Counted from the stretch's first letter, positions 32,780 to 44,190 are shown. The stretch is DNA of 64,000 bases from Neoceratodus forsteri (GCA_016271365.2 CM028132.1:1186543001-1186607000), one strand, 5' to 3'. A program made the numbers and translations. The notes: generated by a model from the sequence alone, not told the origin.

Positions 32780-34275
32780 GATCTTCCAGAATATTGTCAC
32801 CACTGATTACCACTTATGGGTCTGGGCAGGAGGCACTAGGACCCCACAGGAGCAAAGCTTTTACCAGTGGGCCAGCCACAGCTACTGGGGATGTTACCTG
32901 CACACACACCCTCCCCAACATGGTGCTGCGCACCAGCCAATGGCCTTTGTTGGCTATATCACTATCCTTAGCTCTGTTTGCCAAGAGAGAAAGTTGGGGA
33001 GAAAGGAGAGGGCTACTAATATTCCCTGCCCAAAGAGACAGGGAAAGGATATAGGAAATATAAATAAACAACAAAATAAAACCCAATTATCAACCTTTGA
33101 ATAAAGGAAAATGGGCACACTATGTGGCATAAAGGGCTTCTTGTGTATGACACTACAGCCTCATACCACTAGCAAGGCAGGAGATGGATAGTGATCTTAA
33201 AGGCAGCACCCCGGAAGCATGAGGCTCTAGCAAAAAAAAAAAAAGTATAAGGGGAATGCCCAGAATTAGGACCCCCTTGTAACTGTGATGGCTCAATGTG
33301 CCAAACAGAACTGAATCGCACAGACTCTTAGAAAAACCATACCCCATGCCACCCAACAGAGGACTGACTGAACAGCCAGTTAAATTAGGCCCCCTTTTTC
33401 CCCATCGTGAAAAGAGGAAGGAATCTTAGGTGTATGTGGAACTGTAAGGCTAAACAGCCCAAAGGAGTCGAGATGTGTGCATGTCCCCAGGCATCCCTTA
33501 GGGTAGCAGGTGAACAGCCCAGCTGGCATAACAGAAGGGCATGTGAACCAAAGAATAGTCTGGCACAGCCAGAAGTAAACAAAATCAGAGAAAAGGCATA
33601 ACTGAAGGGCGTGCGAACCAAAGGATAGTCTGTCATAGTCAGAAGAAAACAAAATCAGAGAAAAGGACCTGCTTCTCTTGCAACAACAGGCATGTGCCCT
33701 ATGTAATAGCTAATGTACTTGATCCGATTCAATGCACAGCACTGTTCCACAGACAGAGCAACTGCCAAATGGAGTTAGACTGAACAGTGCCCAGAGGGAC
33801 AGAGTGCCTCTAGTAACTAATAGGGATATACACCAGAAAAGGGATCTATCCTGGGAAGGGAGAGGGAGGCCGAGAAAGAAAAAAGGAAGGGATCTGCCTT
33901 CTCCCACTCGAGGAGGGGGATATGGTTGGTATAATGACCCAAAAAGGAATCCTCACCACAATTCTGTTTTTTTTTTTTTGTTTTGTTATTATTATTTGTG
34001 AAAGTGGGAACCCAGCAATGAGTCCCAAATTTTTTTGTTAAACTACTCCTTAAGGAGAACAACTGGAATGCAACAGCACTAGGTGGTGCCGGCCAGCATT
34101 ATCAGGTTGAGCTGCTCAGAGGTTCTAGCTCTGCTACAGTGGGGAATAGTGGGTTGGGGGGTGATGGTAGTAATCAGTGGTGAAGATATTCTAGAAGATC
34201 AACAGTTAAGGTTAAGTATGTAACTTTCACGTCTTCCAAGAATCAATCTTCACCACTGATTCCTGCTTAAGGGTT
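32780..34275 (-). repeat. DIRS F right terminal repeat, spacer and ICR
   Basis: At 32,780 the plus strand reads ATCTTCCAGAATATTGTCAC. The inverted form ends near 34,193 (GTGAAGATATTCTAGAAGAT), then an outer extension runs to 34,230 (GTATGTAACTTTCAC). The complement of the 5' end follows at 34,231 (GTCTTCCAAGAATCAATC). This is the ICR layout. The extension present in the ICR is missing or unrecognisable at the outer end (32,763-32,779). The 1.3-kb spacer holds poly(A)/poly(T) tracts and no credible gene. Confidence 0.75.
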
Positions 34276-35040
34276 TGAGTACCAAACTTTCCCTTCTTTT
34301 CTGAGGGAAATGCTGGCTCACGTTGAGGGTAAAGAGATATCCTCAGCCCTCTGTGTGGGGAAGACCACCTAATGATAGGGGCTCCTTACAGACAGACGGG
34401 ACCTGAGACTGCTTAGGGTCAGATAGGAGCTCCTGTGGCACAGGAGAGGGAGGGCACCCCAACAACTGCAGCTTGACCCTGAGGGAGAACAAATGAACCC
34501 CCTGGAAACGTGAGCTTAGCACCTTATGCGAGGCCAAAGGTGCCAGTCAGGAATGGTGAAGCCATGCCATCTGCCTGAGGCAGACTGCAGTTCCTGCTAG
34601 CCAGGAGGGCACCTCATTGGCATTGTACGATGTCCTTAACTGGTACTGAGCTACCTTCAGAACCTTAGGAGAAAAGCCAATAGCTTGTGTGACTAACTTG
34701 CTTTGAGGCATGGTAGCTAGGAGTTGACCTAGCTGCAACCACAGGTGGAAACTGAATGCCACCCAATGTGCCTGGTGTGCAGATATGTACAGAAGGGCAG
34801 GTGATGTGGTGAATAACTTCCTTCCAAAGGCATCTATCAGAGCCAAACTTGCCTCTGGAGGTCGATCATGCATGAGGCGTCCAGGCCCCAATGGAGTCTG
34901 CAGTCCTTCCAGACCTGAAGAGGAGTGAAGTTGCACTCGCAGACCCTGTGGATATGTGATACCAGAGTAGGAGGTCTCTGAAGGTTGGAGGACAAAAGCA
35001 GGAATATCTCTATAATACACATGATGCCTCCTTGAAGGCT
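34231..35040 (-). pseudogene. DIRS F: gag C-terminal part, cut by CR1-f
   Basis: On minus, 35,040-34,550 reads GRLMHDRPPEASLALIDAFG, then KLFTTSPALLYISAHQAH, and later YNANEVPSWLAGTAVCLRQ and AWLHHS. This matches the Gag C-termini of D (50,400) and E (56,724). As in D and E, gag runs directly into a non-coding tail and the ICR with no polymerase. The N-terminal part is missing because CR1-f begins at about 35,041. Confidence 0.8.
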
Positions 35041-36562
35041 CTAGGGCAGGGAGAGATGACAACAGGGGTAGAACTAGTGACACCACTGACTACTCTCTTT
35101 AACAAATCATGGGAGGATGGGGTGGTACCCGAGGACTGGAGGAGGGCAGATGTGATTCCTCTTCACAAAAGTGGGAGCAGGACAGAGGCAGGAAACTACA
35201 GACCAGTTAGTTTGACCTCAGTGGTAGGAAAATGATGGAATCACTTCTGAAGGAAAGAACTGTTGAGTACCTAGAGGCCAGTGGGCACAGGACCCAAGGC
35301 AGCATGGATTCACGATGGGAAGGTCGTGCAGGCAGATCTAATAGATTTCTTTGACTGGGTGACCAAAGTAGTAGACCAGGAGGGGCTGTGGACATGGCCT
35401 ACCTAGATTTTAGACAAGGCATTTGATACAGTCCCACACAAAAGATTAATACACAAGTTAGCCAGCCTTGGAGTGGGCCCCAAGGTGGTAGCCTGGATAA
35501 AAAATTGGCTAGACAACAGGACACAAAGGGTAGTAGTAAATGGAGTACACAGTGAAGAAAGGAGGGTTACTAGCGGGGTACCGCAGGGTTCAGTACTGGG
35601 ACCGGTCCTTTTTAATGTCTTTATAAGTGACACTGCAGAGGAACTGGAAGGAAAAGTATGTCTCTTTGCAGATGAGATAAAGATCTGCAACAGGGTTGAT
35701 ACACAAGATGGAGTGGAAAGGATGAGAAGGGACTTGGCAAGGTTGGAGGAATGGTTAAATGTATGCAGCAGCTCCAAGAGTGCAAGGTAATGCACATGGA
35801 AACAAAACCAGGGAAGAGTACACAATGGGGGTGAGATACTGACAGTAAAAACAGAAAGGGACCTGGGGGTAATTATATCAGATGACCTAAAGGTGGGCAA
35901 GCAATGTGAGAAGGCAGTAAGGAAGGCTGGGGGGATACTGGGATACATAGGAAGAGGCATCAATTTTAGAAAACAGGAAGTTGTTATCCCTCTGTACAGA
36001 CAGTTGGTGAGACCCCATCTGGACTACTGTGTGCAGTTCTGGAGACCCCATCTCCTCAAAGACATAGACAGAGTGGAGGCTGCCCAGAGGAGGGCAACCA
36101 AAATGGTGCAGGGTCTGCACCAGAAGACATATGAAGAAAGACTAAAGGAGCTTAATATGTATACCCTTGAGGAAAGAAGGGAGAGAGGGGACATGATAGA
36201 AACTTTCAAGTACCTCAAGGGAATCAACAAAGTCCAAGAGGGTAGCATCTTTCAGAAAAAGAGATGTGCAAGAACAAGGGGGCACAATTTGAAGATAGAG
36301 GGGGACGGCTCAGAGGTAATGTGAGGAAGTATTTTTTCATGGAGAGGGTTGTGGATGCATGGAACAGCCTCCTTGAGAAGGTCGTGGAGTCAAGAACAGT
36401 GGGGGAATTCAAGAATGCATGGGACAGACATAAGGTAGTCCTAGTGGGGGGTAGAAGGAAGTAAGCTGTAAACCAGGATCTGCAGCTTATCTGTTAGGTA
36501 GGAAAATGGGCAGACTAGGTGGGCCAAGTGGTCCTTATCTGCTGTCAAATTCTATGTTTCTA
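35041..36562 (+). mobile_element. CR1-f, reverse transcriptase to 3' end
   Basis: It starts inside the reverse transcriptase (TPLTTLFNKSWEDGVVPEDW) and continues with NYRPVSLTSVVGK, KVVAWIKNWLDNRTQRVVV, SGVPQGSVLGPVLFNVFI and LFADEIKICNRVD. The last has Glu in place of the second Asp of the ADD box. Then come GGILGYIGRGINFRKQEVVI, VRPHLDYCVQFWRPHLLKDI and RATKMVQGLHQKTYEERL. It ends in CTTATCTGCTGTCAAATTCT and ATGTTTCTA at 36,562. Frameshifts are near 35,230-35,470 and 35,790. It is inserted in DIRS F gag. Confidence 0.92.
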
Positions 36563-37820
36563 AGGAGTAAACAAATAAAGCACAATTCTGTAGATTTGTT
36601 CAGTAGGTTAATGGTAATTGCGGTAGTTGTGCTGCGATCACTTATTTTGGCACCTAGTTGTCAGCAGTTTACTGTGAGAGGAATCAAAATAAGGTCACGA
36701 CACTTTTGGCGGCTGCTAATTTGTTTTTGGCACCTAGCTGTCACCTGTTTGATGTGACCGAATTCGTGATCGCTGCAGTTGCACCTGCTGTCACTTTTCT
36801 TTAGCCACGTTGGTCTGAGGGATGAAATCTCGGTGAGTGGAAAACCTGTGCTCCCGGCTGCGCTGTAAATTCTGCTCCCTGTGTGAGGTGGTCTCTGGTG
36901 CTGCTCGCACATCTGGATCGGTCATTACTTGGACATTAATGATTGATCCAGTAGCGAATCACAGACCACCATCACCTCACTAATTATTAATTAGCCTTAT
37001 AAATATATATATATATATTATTTACTGATTACTGCAGTACAGTAGATTGTATCAGACTAATTTTGCTGACTCCCAAGCTGACATTTTCTGTAACTACAAA
37101 TCCCATAATCCCCTGCAGCTGACATCAGAGCACAGCTGCAGCAGTGGGATAGTCAATACTTTGCTGGTCTCAATGTCCTCCCTGGGCTAAGTATAGTCAC
37201 GGAGGGCTGTACTTAGCCCTGGAAGAACAGCGGGACTGGCAAACATCTAATCTGACTGGAGCTTATAAAAGCTCTAACATGCACTGCAGGCTATTGAAAC
37301 AAATTTTGACCACAGGTTCAGGAGAGAAAGCTGTATCACTGCACGCCTCAACAGAAACTCAGGGCTAATACTCAATGAAATAAAGCCTCACAAACCTTAT
37401 ATTCAAGCTGCAAACCCAAATATTCGCCATCTAGGTACTGGGTGGACCAAACAGTCCTTATCTGCCATCAAATTCTATGTTTCTGTGTTTCTAAGTACTG
37501 TCGTTGAAGCACAGGTCAGGTAGCATAGGAAAACCAGGAGCAGTTGTAAAATTCGCAATGAGTGTTTTATTATCAATAACAGTAAAATAAAAATTGTTCA
37601 GAATAACTATTTACAAAGGCAGTGCAAACAGAGAAAACAAAGTCCTTCTGAGTGTTTCTTCTCAATTTCAAATCTCAGTCTCTCACTCTGTTTTTAGCAA
37701 ATGCACTGCTGCTCTTTTTGTGTCTTTGCAACCTCCGCTCATTAACAGACATCCTGTTTTCCCAGAAATGTTCTTGTCAGTTTCTTGCAGGTGTAGCAAA
37801 AAGAACATAATCACCCAGAA
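36563..37820. other. unassigned; LTR-like segment and a CR1 scrap
   Basis: There is a (TA)n run at about 37,000-37,018. At 37,090-37,400 a promoter-like arrangement is visible: ACTACAAATCCCATAATCCC, CTTATAAAAGC at about 37,262 and AATAAAG near 37,379. It would fit a decayed LTR, but I see no paired copy or target duplication. A very short CR1 3' end (plus) lies at about 37,432-37,493 (CCTTATCTGCCATCAAATTC). No gene is recognised. Confidence 0.4.
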
Positions 37821-38303
37821 ATGGAAATTACGTACCTACTGTAATTCTTGATCTTCTTGGACGAAGTCTCCACCACTCATTCACACTGATGAGATCTATG
37901 CTGGAGGTGCTAGGACCCAGCAGGAGCAAACTTTCTGCAAGCGGGTCAGCACCAGAGATGGAGCTGCGAGGAGTGGCAATGACTATCTCAGTGTCGACCC
38001 TCCAACCGCCTCAGTACCTTTTTTCCGAGGAGATGCAGTGTAACTAACCTAGAAGGATAACCTAACAAAAAACGGAAATAAGATAGTCCGGACAGCCTGT
38101 ATAAGAAGGGTCAACAAAGAAGTCTTCACAGCCTAAGATTGAGGGAGTGAAGACCAACAACAGGGGTGAGCTCGGGGGATGGTGGGAGGGCGTGTGAATG
38201 AGTGGTGGAGACTTTGTCCAAGAAGATCAAGAATTACGGTAGGTACATAATTTCCATATCTTCCTGGACATAAAGTCTCCACCACTCACTCACACTGATG
38301 GAA
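37821..38303 (-). repeat. DIRS C right terminal repeat and ICR
   Basis: The outer end reads ATGGAAATTACGTACCTACT at 37,821. Its inverted copy ends at 38,258 (GGTACATAATTTCCAT) and is followed immediately by ATCTTCCTGGACATAAAGTC, the complement of the 5' end. The extension contains 6/7-matching arms AATTACG and CGTAATT around a 7-nt spacer. Confidence 0.85.
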
Positions 38304-38360
38304 GAGTACCGAGCTAATAATCCCCCGAGAGGGCGGCAGGAGAGACCAAGAGCTCACAAT

Positions 38361-39400
38361 TTAGGACAGAAGTCCGTTAAGGATGGTCCTGCCGAATGAA
38401 AGATGTTGCCTGGCATGGACATCCAGGGCATAGTGCTTGATGAAAGTATGCACTGAGCTCCAGGTAGCCGCACTGCAAATGTCTGCAATGGGCACATTGC
38501 GGATTTCCGCCAGGGATGCTGTGACTGCTCTAGTAGAGTGGGAATACACTCTGCCCTCCAGCTTAACCTGTGCCATGGAATAGCAATGGCGAAGGCAAGC
38601 CACCAGCCATGCTGAAATGCATTTGATAGCGACAGGTTGACCCAGCCTGGTCTCGCTGAAGGAAACAAACAGTTGTTGAGCTTTGCAAATTTGTTTTGTT
38701 CTATCTAAATAGAAATGCAGAGCTCTTTTGACATCTAAGGAATGAAGGGTATGCTCTCCTTCATTTTGGAAGTTGGCGAACTAGGTAGAAAGGACCAAAG
38801 GTTGGTTTAGATGGAATTTTGAAAAAAACCTTTGGGAGAAACTTAGGATTGGTCCTAATAACTACTTTGTCCTTATGAAACACAGTATATGGAGGGTCTG
38901 TGACCAAGGCATGTATTTCAGAGACCCTGCGAGCCGAGGTAATGGCCACCAGCAAGGCCATTTTCCAAGTGAGACATTTCAGCTCACAGGTATCTAGAGG
39001 CTCGAAAGGCTTTCAAGTGATCATGTCTAGTACAAGATTAATGTCCCAGGCTGTGACTGGACATCTGATAGGGGGGTCTGGTATGCAGAATTCCCTTAAG
39101 AAACCTCTTAGCCACAGGTAATTGAGCCAATAACAAAGAAAGTACTGGCTCATGATAAGCTGAAATGGCACAAAGGTGAACTTTGACTGTAGAGTATTGC
39201 AGACCAGAGTTTGAAAGGTCTAAAAGGTACTCTAGAACTTTATTTGGTGGGCAGGAAAAAGGATTCAAAGAGGATTTTGCACACCAGAGAGAGAGAGAGA
39301 AAAACACTTCCATTTGGCTGTGTAAGTTTTTCTAGTGGCTGGCTTGTACGCAGCCAAAAGAATATCTGAAACTCTGAGAGACATTGAACCTGTTCACTTC
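38361..39400 (-). pseudogene. DIRS C tyrosine recombinase (frameshifted)
   Basis: The minus strand carries the core-binding part at 39,313-39,038 (KVLEYLLDLSNSGLQYSTVK and HLCAISAYH). The catalytic domain follows, with TSARRVSEIHAL (first catalytic Arg), YTVFHKDKVV and NPKFLPKVFF. The C-terminal block has HSTRAVTASL (H-x-x-R) and AATWSSVHTFIKHYALD, which includes the nucleophilic Tyr. All key catalytic positions visible are present, but at least two frameshifts (near 39,040 and 38,760) separate the parts. No DIRS methyltransferase domain was recognised between RNase H and this gene. Confidence 0.88.
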
Positions 39401-39582
39401 TATTTCTTCAGGAGCCAAGCATGAAGCGATCTCAGATTGGAATGGACCACAGGCCCCTGAGTCAGAAGGTTCGTCTGAAGGGGAAGCGCCTTTGGAGAGG
39501 TTTCCGACATACTGTTGAGTAACGGAAACCATATCTGTCGAGGCCAGAAGGAAGCAATGAGGATCATTTTGTCCCCCTGGGA

Positions 39583-41431
39583 CTAGAACTTGAGAAGTAC
39601 CCATTGAATTAGAAGAGACGGAAAGGCATATAGAAAGCATTTTGTCCACTGCAGCCTGAATGCATCCTGACAGAAAATGCCAGGCCCTGGATTTCTGGAG
39701 CAGAAGAGAGGCTGTTTTGTGTTGAGTGGGGATGCAAAAAGGTCCAGGTCTCTGGGGTTCCCAATTTTGCGAATAGTGACTGACCTACGGTTGAGTCGAG
39801 AGACCACTCGTGAGGATCTGTCTCTGTTCTGCTGAGACGGTCTGCCAGTTTGTTCTGCACTCCCAGCAGGTAGACTGCCTGGATTAGAGCCTTGTGCTCC
39901 AAGCACCATTCCCACACTCTCATTGCTTCCCTGCATAAGGGGTAAGAGTGTGCACCGCTCTGCTTGTTGATGTAATACATCGCTGCTTTGTTGTCCGTTT
40001 GAAGGAGAATGTTCTTGTGACAGAGAATGTCCTTCAGAGCCCGGACTGCATAAAGGACAGCTCTCATTTCTAGGACATTTATATGAACTGGGACTCGTCT
40101 TGAGTCCACGTACCCTGGATCTGGAGATTCTTACAGTGAGCTCCCCACCCATCAGGGACGCGTCCATGGTAATGGAGATCTGGTGATCCAGGGGAGCAAA
40201 GGGATACCCTTCCAGAAGGTTGTCCTCTTGCAACCACCAAGCGAGCGACCTCTTTAGAAGTTCTGTCACCTTGATGAGAAAGGACTGAGGGTGAGTGGTT
40301 GGGGACCACTGAGTACTGAGCATCCACTGAGAGGTTCTCATGTGGAGGCGAGCTAGGGGTACAGTGAACACCAAGGATGCCATGAGACCCAGCATCCGTT
40401 GCATTGAGATAGTTCGAACCGAGCTGTTCTCTTTGATGTATCGGGCCATCTGTAGGATATCACTCCTTCTGTCCTCTGGAAGAAAGACTTTAGCACAGAA
40501 GGTGTCCAGAAGAGTTCCTATAAAAAGGAGCTTCTGGGAGGGCTGCAACTGCGATTTCTTGAGATTCAGCAGAACCCCCATGAACATGAGAAAGTCTGAG
40601 GCCGTGGACATAGCGTCAAGAGTTCCTCGCCTGGAGGGACTTGCTAGAAGATATGGGAACACTTGTATTCCAATCTTTCTGAGGTGCGCTGCGAGAATTG
40701 CACAACACTTTGTAAAAACTCGTGGCACCGGAGATAGGCCCAAAGGGCAGGACTCTGAACTGATAATGTTGGCCCAAAGCCACGAACCTTAGGTATTTGT
40801 GATGCTTTAGGTGAATAGGAATATGTTGGTAAGCATCCTGCATGTCCAGGGAGGCTAACCAATCATTTCCTGGCGATATCATTGTGAACTTCTCCTTGGA
40901 AAGAAATTTGTTCAATTTTCTGAGGTCCAAAATGGGGTGCATGCCCCCAGTTTTCTTTGGAACTAGAAAGTAATGGGAGTAGAACCCTGTGTTCTGTTGA
41001 TCCAGCGGAACTATCTCTACTGCCCTGTTGTTCAGAAGACCTTGTATCTCGGAAGTGAGAAGTTCTGACTGAAGTACTGACAGCCTGGGCTGTCGTTTGG
41101 GGGGATGATCTGGAGGGGTCTCTGAAAGATTAAGGGAATACCCCTCGCGGATTATCCGGAGGACCCATTTGTCCGATGGTATGGACTTCCACCGGTTGTA
41201 GAATTGAGTCAGATGACCTCCCACCGCTGAGGAAGAGTCCCCCTCGGGCAGCTGAGGTGGGACTTGGGCCAGAAACTCAGAAGGCGGCACTGGGTGCTTT
41301 GGGCCCTTGTGCTTTCTGTTGCATTTTCTTTTGAGGCTAGGGGGCTTGGTTTTTATTAAAACCTCCCCTGCCTTTGCCTTGAAAGGACTGACGGTTGTGA
41401 AAGTGGTGCTTATTAACACCCTTCCCCCCAA
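39583..41431 (-). pseudogene. DIRS C reverse transcriptase-RNase H
   Basis: The N-terminal half (41,431-40,616) reads FYSHYFLVPKKTGGMHPILD, KLNKFLSKEKF and WLASLDMQDAYQHIPI, then YLRFVALGQHYQFRVLPFGP. A frameshift then leads to PRVFTKCCAILAAHL. The catalytic segment near 40,650 reads VFPYLLASPSRR, which lacks the Asp-Asp-Trp expected in YLDDWL while keeping frame. RNase H shows ITMDASLMGG, INVLEMRAVLYAVRAL, LQTDNKAAMYYINKQSG and NKLADRLSRTETDPHEWSL. The enzyme would be catalytically dead even if the frameshift were ignored. Confidence 0.9.
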
Positions 41432-43255
41432 GAAGGAGCGGGAGTAGGTGGAGCCAATTTAATGGCAGACCTAGTCTTTTGTGTGGCCTCTAGAGCTTGT
41501 TCTACCTGAGGACCAAAGAGATACACACCGTCGAAGGGTAACGCCATGACCTGTTGCTGGGCATCATTTGTGAAGCCTGAAGTGCGCAGCCAGGAGTGAT
41601 GGCGGGTACAAATGCCCACCGCCGCCACTCGAGAGGCAGTATCGAAAGCATCCATAGCTGCTTTAACCTGCTGGTTGTTGGATTTGATATCCCTGATTAT
41701 GGTTTGAAGAAGCTCAGAATTAGTGTCCGACTCCGGTAGAGCGTCTACCATTTGTTTGAGTGAATGCCAAAGGATATACTCATATTGACAGAAATAGCCC
41801 TGGTAGCTGGCAATACGCATACCTAAGGTGGATGCAGCAAAGACTCTCTGACCTAAAGTATCTATCTTACGAGATTCTTTGTTTATAGGTTGGGCTGTAG
41901 TAGCCTGAGGGAGAATGACCTTATCATTCTCTGCCAAGACTACAATAGGGTCCTCAAAGGCTTGGGAGGCCAAAATGGGTTGATCCTTGGGAGGGCATAC
42001 TTTCTATCTATGGACTTAGCCACAGAAGGAATGAGAGCAGGATTATTCCATACCATTTGAGAAAGCGTCTCAAAGGAAGGCTGTATCGGTGGAGTTAAAT
42101 CCATAGGGATGTCCGGGACATGAAGGTATTTGAGTCTTAAAAGCTTCCCAGGATCGATATCTGTAGTCTGGAGAGAAAGACTGGAATTCAAATTTTTCAG
42201 CAGAGACATAAATGACAGGTCCTCGACCACAGGCTCTGCAACAGGATTAGATCCTGTTCCTTCCACGTCATCACCCAGTCTAAGGTCTGGGTCAGGCTAA
42301 ATATCATCTCCTGACAGCCCAGAAGGGATTGTATGGATAGGAAAGGAGTGAAAATCAGAGGGAAAATAGAAAGGAAAAGGGTTCGGAGTCGAGAAGCCCT
42401 GAAGAGTGGAAGGCGTCACACCACATCTCGGCGCCGAAGAAAAGCACAGCGCCGACAGAGCCCTCGGCACCGAGGATGGCGCTGACAAACTGCACGGTGC
42501 TGAGGAAGGTGCCGTCGATCTAAACGGCACTGAGGACGGTGCCGACAGAAGCATCGACACCGAGGATGGTGCCGAGTGACGCATCGACGCTGATGGCGCC
42601 GAAACCAATGCAGGGCTCAGAAAACTAAGGTTTGAGGAGAAAGAAGGAAGAATACCAGGAGATAGAGTCATCGGTGTGTCCCCCTGCGCCGCAGCCATGC
42701 ATGTTGGGGACACCTGGAGCATGAGAGGATGGCACCGAAGAAGGCGCCACGCGACTAGGGAGGCCCAACTGCCCTACCTGAACCCCCAAAGGGTCCGAGG
42801 GCCCCTGAGTGACTGGGCCAGGCAGCTGGACCAACTTCCGAGCCCACTGCTCCATCAGAGTGGCCCACTGATGAAACTGCTCATCTGAAGCCCTACCAGA
42901 AGGCGGGAAAGGGCTCCGATGTCGAAAAGATCGGTGACCGGAAACAGAAATTGGCAACTCCGGAGGAGGAGACCGGCAACTGACCCCAATGACCGACCGT
43001 CAATGCGCAGACATACCAGAGGGCGCCTCGAGGATGCCTCTCTTTTTTGACCTGTAGGCCGAAAAAGAGCTCTAGGCTGAACGGTGTAGAGAATGTGGCC
43101 ATTTTCTTTTATGCTTCCAGGGGGACCGCCCTTCCCCTAGGGCACTGGACTGTCCGTTGTCAGACCCCCCTCCGGAAAGGGCGGTGGACTGGACCCAGCC
43201 TGGCTGACTGAACGGCTTTCGTACGGAGTCTCCCTACCGTCACCTGACCCGCTCA
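41413..43255 (-). pseudogene. DIRS C gag
   Basis: A likely start at 43,255 reads MSGSGDGRETPYESRSVSQ. The middle (42,722-42,297) is a low-complexity Ser/Ala/Pro region with recurring SAPSSV. The conserved C-terminal part (41,973-41,413) reads RKIDTLGQRVFAASTLGMRI, RVAAVGICTRHHSWLRTSGF and FDGVYLFGPQVEQALEAT. It corresponds to the Gag C-termini in A, B, D, E and F. Frame changes occur near 41,960, 42,290 and 42,700. The zinc-type N-terminal motif of D, E and G is not obvious here. Confidence 0.75.
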
Positions 43256-44055
43256 TGGTCGACTACGTCAATGTAGACTGAGACTTCTTTCTTGTAATAA
43301 GAATAAATTATAGTAAGCGGTACTTATTTGAGAAATACAACAAAATAATAAACTGAAAACTATGCTGCTAGTTTTACGTTTGACTCCCGGCGGGCGAGCG
43401 ACATTGTCACTGTAGCGCACTCGACGGCGGGAAAAAAGGAACTGAGGCAGTTGGAGGGTCGACACCTAGACAGTCATTGCTGCACGAGCCAAGGCTCGTG
43501 GCACCGCTCCTCGCGGCTCCATCTCTGGCGCCGACCCTCTTGCAAAAAGTTTGCTCCCGCTGGGTCCTAGCGCCTCCGGCATAGATCCCATCAGTGTGAA
43601 TGAGTGGTGGAGACTTTATGTCCAGGAAGATCTGACCTCTTGTTGCCAGCATCTCAAGAGTTTGCAAACCAGCTTCTCAGGTTAACCCCTTGAGTTTCAA
43701 CAGTATAACTATATACAGTTTTAAACAAAGGATACCACATACAGTTTTACACAGAGATTCACATATATTTTTCATAACTGCAAATATGCAAAGAAGAAAT
43801 GACAGAAATAGCAAGGGAAGGCAGCAAGATAGCGAGAGGTGGAGAACTGCAAAACCATTGGAGTGATCAGTGCCTAGGTCTCACAAGAAAATTTGGTTGC
43901 GTAACCAGACAGAGAAGAGACAGAAAAGGAGAGGAATAAGGATAGAACAGATCCTTATGTTTAAACTCTTTTTGCATAACAAATGAGGGCAGGGCCATAT
44001 TCAACCCTGTCACAAGCACGTGCTAGATTTTTTTTTCTTACTGAGTTTTACCTAC

Positions 44056-44190
44056 CACTCTTTCTCCATTGTACTTCTCCACAAACTTCCCATAGTTGTA
44101 GTAATTGAAGGTGGGATAGCCCTCTATATCTTCCTGCTTACACAGCTCGTGGTTCTGTCCTTTGGTACAATCCATAGCAGCATAGGCAAT
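44056..44190 (-). CDS. PDIA5: single internal exon of PDIA5 (protein disulfide isomerase family A member 5)
   Basis: On the minus strand a 135-bp open segment reads IAYAAMDCTKGQNHELCKQE and then GYPTFNYYNYGKFVEKYNGE. This fits, by family memory, a thioredoxin-like domain of PDIA5, a multi-domain oxidoreductase of the endoplasmic reticulum. The GYPTF motif contains the conserved cis-proline. The acceptor is TTTCCATGCAG just before 44,190. The donor is either GTG|GTAGGT (exon end 44,056, 45 codons, phase 0) or TAG|GTAAAA (exon end 44,052). The second has the better consensus; the first keeps the length I expect. The codons are uninterrupted and splice sites are intact, so this is probably functional. 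Flanking exons are not in the window. Confidence 0.85.

Larger units (their letters stand above)
37821..43631 (-). mobile_element. DIRS1-like retrotransposon C, structurally complete
   Basis: This 5.8-kb element has all structural parts. The 5' terminal repeat ends at 43,631 (read on minus ATCTTCCTGGACATAAAGTC), followed by gag (about 43,255-41,413), RT-RNase H (41,431-39,583) and tyrosine recombinase (39,400-38,361). The ICR is centred at 38,258/38,259, and the right terminal repeat starts at 37,821 with a 30-nt extension. About 200 bp at the outer ends (37,850-38,045 and 43,430-43,631) are inverted copies. The reading frames are broken, so it is immobile on its own. Confidence 0.9.

Noticed and set aside
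37821..38258. The terminal units were first considered independent TIR elements (MITEs) inserted next to each DIRS
   Set aside because: The join always contains complements of both DIRS ends back to back, and the outer end matches the element's own 5' end by about 200 bp, which is the canonical DIRS1 ICR plus right repeat.
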